DNA from: Paracoccaceae bacterium
GTDB taxonomy: Bacteria > Pseudomonadota > Alphaproteobacteria > Rhodobacterales > Rhodobacteraceae
Length of the DNA: 8,599 nt
NCBI GenBank assembly: GCA_024304875.1
Contig: JAMWZF010000039.1
Span: forward strand, 1-8,599
Reading direction: 5' to 3'
The first letter of the stretch is position 1, and each line of letters opens with the position of its first letter. The notes beneath the pieces are model-generated. The model ran no database searches, was not told the origin of the DNA, and was given only the letters and a program-made list of their open reading frames with translations. Shown here in pieces: positions 7,201 through 8,599 of the stretch. Both the position numbers and the translations under genes were made by a program.

Positions 7201-7553
7201 GCCTCGAGCCGCCGCTTCAGCACGTCCCGCCCGAGGCGCGAGTAGAGAAAGGTCCGAAGACCCGCCTTCGCGGCCGCGTTCACCTCGGCCCCTGACACCC
7301 CGATGTAGAGCACCGCTCCGGCCTCGCACCCGAGCGCGGCGATCGCGCCCCGGAAGCCGTCCACGTCCGGCGGGCCGTCGAAAACCGCGTCGATCCCGGC
7401 CTCCGGCGGGGCCGCCCCGCCCATCGCGGCCAGCGCCACGCCGCGCTCCGACAGGGTGTCCAGCCTCTCCCGCAGCCACGGGTCGATGCCGCCCGACAGG
7501 ATGCCGGGGGCATCCCAGATGACGGCGGAGAGCGGCTGGGACGACGTGCGCAT
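7197..7553 (-). CDS. Small HAD-like protein with degenerate catalytic motifs
   Basis: A 118-residue protein aligning by eye with the C1-type HAD hydrolase layout but lacking a cap domain. The motif I region is VIWDAPGIL (residues 11-19), compared with the family's VIFDLDGTL: D14 is kept, but the second Asp is P16 and the Thr is I18. The motif II region VALAAMGG (39-46) lacks the usual Ser/Thr. The expected KPD of motif III reads PPD (61-63). The motif IV region LYIGVSGAEVNAAAKAGLRTFLY (82-104) has V86 in place of the metal-binding Asp of GDS. It is therefore probably not a working phosphatase and may be a binding or structural protein. The ATG at 7553 was chosen because upstream sequence in the frame is low-complexity and non-conserved. 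The ribosome site is weak. It is convergent with the second Lrp gene and divergent from the aminotransferase. Confidence 0.8.
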   Translation of the reverse strand: MRTSSQPLSAVIWDAPGILSGGIDPWLRERLDTLSERGVALAAMGGAAPPEAGIDAVFDGPPDVDGFRGAIAALGCEAGAVLYIGVSGAEVNAAAKAGLRTFLYSRLGRDVLKRRLEA

Positions 7554-7621
7554 GGGCTTGACACTACTCCGCCCCGCGGCCCCTGTCACCGCTGCGGCGG
7601 CGGGGCGCATCGAGAGGGGCT

Positions 7622-7649
7622 TTGCGCCGCCTCTCCGCCGCGCTATCCC
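7622..7649 (+). promoter_or_regulatory. Candidate promoter for the aminotransferase gene
   Basis: TTGCGC (7622-7627) and TATCCC (7644-7649) are separated by 16 bases and lie 25 bases before the ATG, a reasonable sigma-70-type arrangement for a G+C-rich alphaproteobacterium. The -35 hexamer lies in the loop side of an imperfect hairpin at 7612-7635. A TTGACA at 7558-7563 has no good -10 partner. Confidence 0.4.
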
Positions 7650-7674
7650 GTCCGGGACCAGAGGAGGACCATCC

Positions 7675-8599
7675 ATGCCCGCCGACAATTTCCGCAGCCC
7701 CGTCGATCCGGACGGCCTGATGGAGTTCAGCGTCGTCTTCACCGACCGCTCGCTCAACCACATGTCGATGGCCTTCCGCGAGGTGATGACCGACCTCTCC
7801 GCCGGCCTGAAAGAGGTCTACAAGGCCCACGCGGTGGCCATCGTCCCCGGCGGCGGCACCTTCGGGATGGAAGCGGTGGCGCGGCAGTTCGGGCAGGGCG
7901 CGCACGCGCTGATCGTCCGCAACGGCTGGTTCTCCTACCGCTGGAGCCAGATCTTCGAGGCCGCGGGCATCGCCAGGGAAACCACCGTCTGCATGGCCCG
8001 CCGGACCGGCAACACCGCAACATCTCCCTTCGCGCCGCCCCCGGCCGAGGAGGTGGCGGAGCGGATCCGCGCCGAGAAGCCGGACATCGTCTTCGCCCCG
8101 CACGTCGAGACCTCGGCCGGGATCATCCTGCCGGACGCCTACATCGCGGCGCTGGCCGAGGCCGCGCACGAGGTCGGGGCGCTGATGGTGCTGGACTGCA
8201 TCGCCTCGGGCTGCGTCTGGGTCGACATGGCGCAGACGGGCGTCGACGTCCTGATCTCGGCGCCGCAGAAGGGCTGGTCCTCCACCCCCTGCGCCGGCCT
8301 CGTGATGATGTCCGAGCGGGCGACGAAACGGATGGCCGAGACGAAGAGCTCCTCCTTCGCCATCGACCTGAAGAAATGGACCGACATCATGGCGGCCTAC
8401 GAGGGCGGCGGTCACGCCTACCACGCCACCATGCCGACGGACGGTCTGCGCCAGTTCCGCGACACCATGGCCGAGAGCCGGAAGGTCGGCTTCGCCCGGC
8501 TGGAAGAGGCGCAATGGGAACTCGGCGGGATGGTCCGGGCCGAACTGGCGGCGCGCGGCATCCGGTCGGTCGCGGCGGACGGCTTCGCCGCACCGGGCG
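7675..8599 (+). CDS. Class V PLP-dependent aminotransferase (3' end beyond the window)
   Basis: The first 308 residues are present; families of this type run to about 380-400, so the C-terminal end is missing only because the window stops. It belongs to the fold-type I, class V group that includes alanine/serine-glyoxylate aminotransferases. Visible features: PGGGTFGMEA at residues 58-67 (cofactor phosphate loop), HVETSAG at 143-149, LDCIASG at 173-179 with D174 for the pyridine nitrogen, and SAPQKGWSSTP at 195-205 with the Schiff-base lysine K199. Later come YHATMPTDG and a conserved-looking C-terminal start. The ATG at 7675 has an ideal AGGAGG ribosome site (7662-7667). Substrates are unknown; use of glyoxylate or pyruvate as acceptor is likely but inferred. 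It is divergent from the HAD-like gene. Confidence 0.92.
   Translation, partial: MPADNFRSPVDPDGLMEFSVVFTDRSLNHMSMAFREVMTDLSAGLKEVYKAHAVAIVPGGGTFGMEAVARQFGQGAHALIVRNGWFSYRWSQIFEAAGIARETTVCMARRTGNTATSPFAPPPAEEVAERIRAEKPDIVFAPHVETSAGIILPDAYIAALAEAAHEVGALMVLDCIASGCVWVDMAQTGVDVLISAPQKGWSSTPCAGLVMMSERATKRMAETKSSSFAIDLKKWTDIMAAYEGGGHAYHATMPTDGLRQFRDTMAESRKVGFARLEEAQWELGGMVRAELAARGIRSVAADGFAAPG

Noticed and set aside
7558..7563. Perfect TTGACA as a -35 element for the aminotransferase gene.
   Set aside because: No acceptable -10 sequence at 16-18 bases downstream; the TTGCGC/TATCCC pair nearer the gene is better.
7564..8514. 316-codon minus-strand frame antisense to the aminotransferase.
   Set aside because: The + strand encodes a clear PLP enzyme with its lysine and a perfect ribosome site; this frame is a mirror shadow.

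Overview
This window is G+C-rich and densely packed. Nearly every codon third position in the genes is G or C, spacers are short, and several start and stop codons overlap. Codon use, the folP-glmM order and the protein sequences fit an alphaproteobacterium, most likely Rhodobacteraceae. That placement rests on recognition of sequence character, not on a search. No tRNA, rRNA, insertion sequence, CRISPR array or integration site was seen. No stretch longer than about 300 bases lacks a gene.

Left part (1-2381, + strand): a tight cluster of a truncated upstream gene, folP (dihydropteroate synthase) and glmM (phosphoglucosamine mutase). The first junction is an ATGA overlap and the second has no spacer, so the three are probably one transcript linking folate and cell-wall precursor synthesis. 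Next comes an unrecognised alpha/beta hydrolase (2469-3527, +) with a visible Ser-Asp-His set, then a 58-residue hypothetical gene (3666-3842, +). That small gene ends 3 bases from the end of a convergent ten-helix EamA/DMT exporter gene (3846-4751, -).

Middle (4752-6292): a 54-residue single-helix membrane protein (4869-5033, +) is divergent from the exporter and convergent with ilvC (ketol-acid reductoisomerase, 5133-6155, -). The 99-base gap between the 54-residue gene and ilvC is unusually structured. It holds a GAAA-loop hairpin, a TTAA-N7-TTAAC sequence matching the CtrA consensus, a 14-base palindrome and a perfect 30-base palindrome that serves well as the ilvC terminator.

Right part (6293-8599): two translationally coupled Lrp/AsnC-type regulators of 151 residues each (+) are transcribed away from ilvC, which suggests local control of branched-chain amino acid synthesis. 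The second regulator overlaps, tail to tail, a small HAD-like gene (7197-7553, -) whose catalytic motifs look lost. Divergent from it is a class V PLP-dependent aminotransferase (7675 to the right edge, +), cut off by the window.

Most of the window is ordinary housekeeping DNA. The parts most worth a second look are the apparently inactive HAD protein, the CtrA-like box with stacked palindromes, the coupled Lrp pair with an operator-like palindrome at its start, and the unassigned hydrolase.
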